From Candidatus Bathyarchaeota archaeon (GTDB taxonomy: Archaea; Thermoproteota; Bathyarchaeia; TCS64), in contig JAUWLH010000113.1 in the NCBI GenBank assembly GCA_030613835.1, positions 1-5,541 of the forward strand: a stretch of DNA of 5,541 nt. The letters run 5' to 3'. Below the pieces are notes generated by a model. It worked only from the letters and a program-made list of their open reading frames with translations, did not search any database and had not been told where the DNA came from. Both the position numbers and the translations under genes were made by a program. Below are positions 5,213 through 5,541 of this stretch, piece by piece. Every line of letters starts with the position of its first letter. Position 1 is the first letter of the stretch.

Positions 5213-5541
5213 ATGAGGATCACCTTTCTAGGCACCAGCGGCAGCATGCCATCAAAGGAGCGCGGAGCCTCCGGCGTCGTAGTCAGGAGGGGCAGGGAGC
5301 TGCTGATGTTCGACTGCGGAGAGGGAACCCAGCGGCAGATGGTAAGGGTGGGGATAGGCTTCCAGCGACCCCTGAGGATATTCATAACCCACCTCCACGG
5401 AGACCACGTCCTAGGGCTCCCTGGGCTACTCCAGTCAATGAGCCTGCTAAGACGAGAAAAAAATCTACACGTCTATGGCACCGTTGGGTTAGTCAAGTTC
5501 GTGCAGCCGTTATCCGACTCACTGGGAGGACCCCAGGTCCC
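5213..5541 (+). CDS. rnz: Ribonuclease Z (tRNase Z), N-terminal part (cut by window edge)
   Basis: The first 109 codons of a metallo-beta-lactamase-fold nuclease that removes 3' trailers from pre-tRNA so that CCA can be added; it acts in the cytoplasm. The start is typical of the short form (MRITFLGTSGSMP), followed by the family signature FDCGEGTQRQM (33-43) and the zinc-binding motif THLHGDH (59-65, with H60, H62, D64 and H65). GLPGLLQSM (68-76) is also characteristic. Family members are about 300 residues, so roughly two thirds, including the flexible exosite arm and the remaining metal ligands, lies outside the window. The start is set by AGGAG at 5201-5205. It follows the M19 gene after 104 bases with its own promoter. 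No defect is visible in the part present. Confidence 0.95.
   Translation, partial: MRITFLGTSGSMPSKERGASGVVVRRGRELLMFDCGEGTQRQMVRVGIGFQRPLRIFITHLHGDHVLGLPGLLQSMSLLRREKNLHVYGTVGLVKFVQPLSDSLGGPQV

Overview
The window looks like a protein-dense stretch of an archaeal chromosome. An archaeal-type PRPP synthase, an AN1 zinc finger fused to a site-2 protease, and a small protein resembling the crenactin-associated arcadin-1 family all point to Archaea. So do AT-rich box A elements about 26 to 36 bases before several start codons, usually without a Shine-Dalgarno sequence. Arginine is written mostly as AGG by eye. The arcadin-1-like protein would favour the TACK or related lineages, but that match is from memory, and I cannot name a phylum.

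Left arm, minus strand (1 to about 1760). A pentein-fold guanidine-modifying enzyme (arginine deiminase/amidinotransferase superfamily, 642-1721) is followed 61 bases downstream by the N-terminal half of a saccharopine dehydrogenase/lysine dehydrogenase-like oxidoreductase (1-580, cut by the window edge). The pair suggests a small amino-acid operon in which a guanidino compound is hydrolysed or transamidinated and an amino acid is then handled by an NAD(P)-dependent enzyme. The substrates are unknown. A perfect 7-base inverted repeat sits in the gap, just before the second gene's start.

Centre, divergent promoter region (1722-1845). Two box A elements face opposite ways. On the plus side a near-palindrome lies between the box A and the predicted transcription start, where archaeal repressors often bind.

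Right arm, plus strand (1846-5541). Five genes run in tandem: the AN1 zinc finger/M50 membrane protease, PRPP synthase (prs), the small arcadin-1-like protein, an M19 membrane-dipeptidase-type metallopeptidase, and the first 109 codons of tRNase Z (rnz). Most gaps hold their own promoter-like element, so this is probably a row of largely independent housekeeping genes and not one tight operon. Only rnz has a clear Shine-Dalgarno sequence.

The least explained stretch is the 131-base leader before the M19 gene. It has a strong box A inside a perfect inverted repeat. About 25 bases later is a GTG opening a 17-codon frame. Past its TAG, the same frame runs on to a TGA that overlaps the M19 GTG start. 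I see no RNA genes, CRISPR arrays, insertion sequences or clear signs of horizontal transfer.
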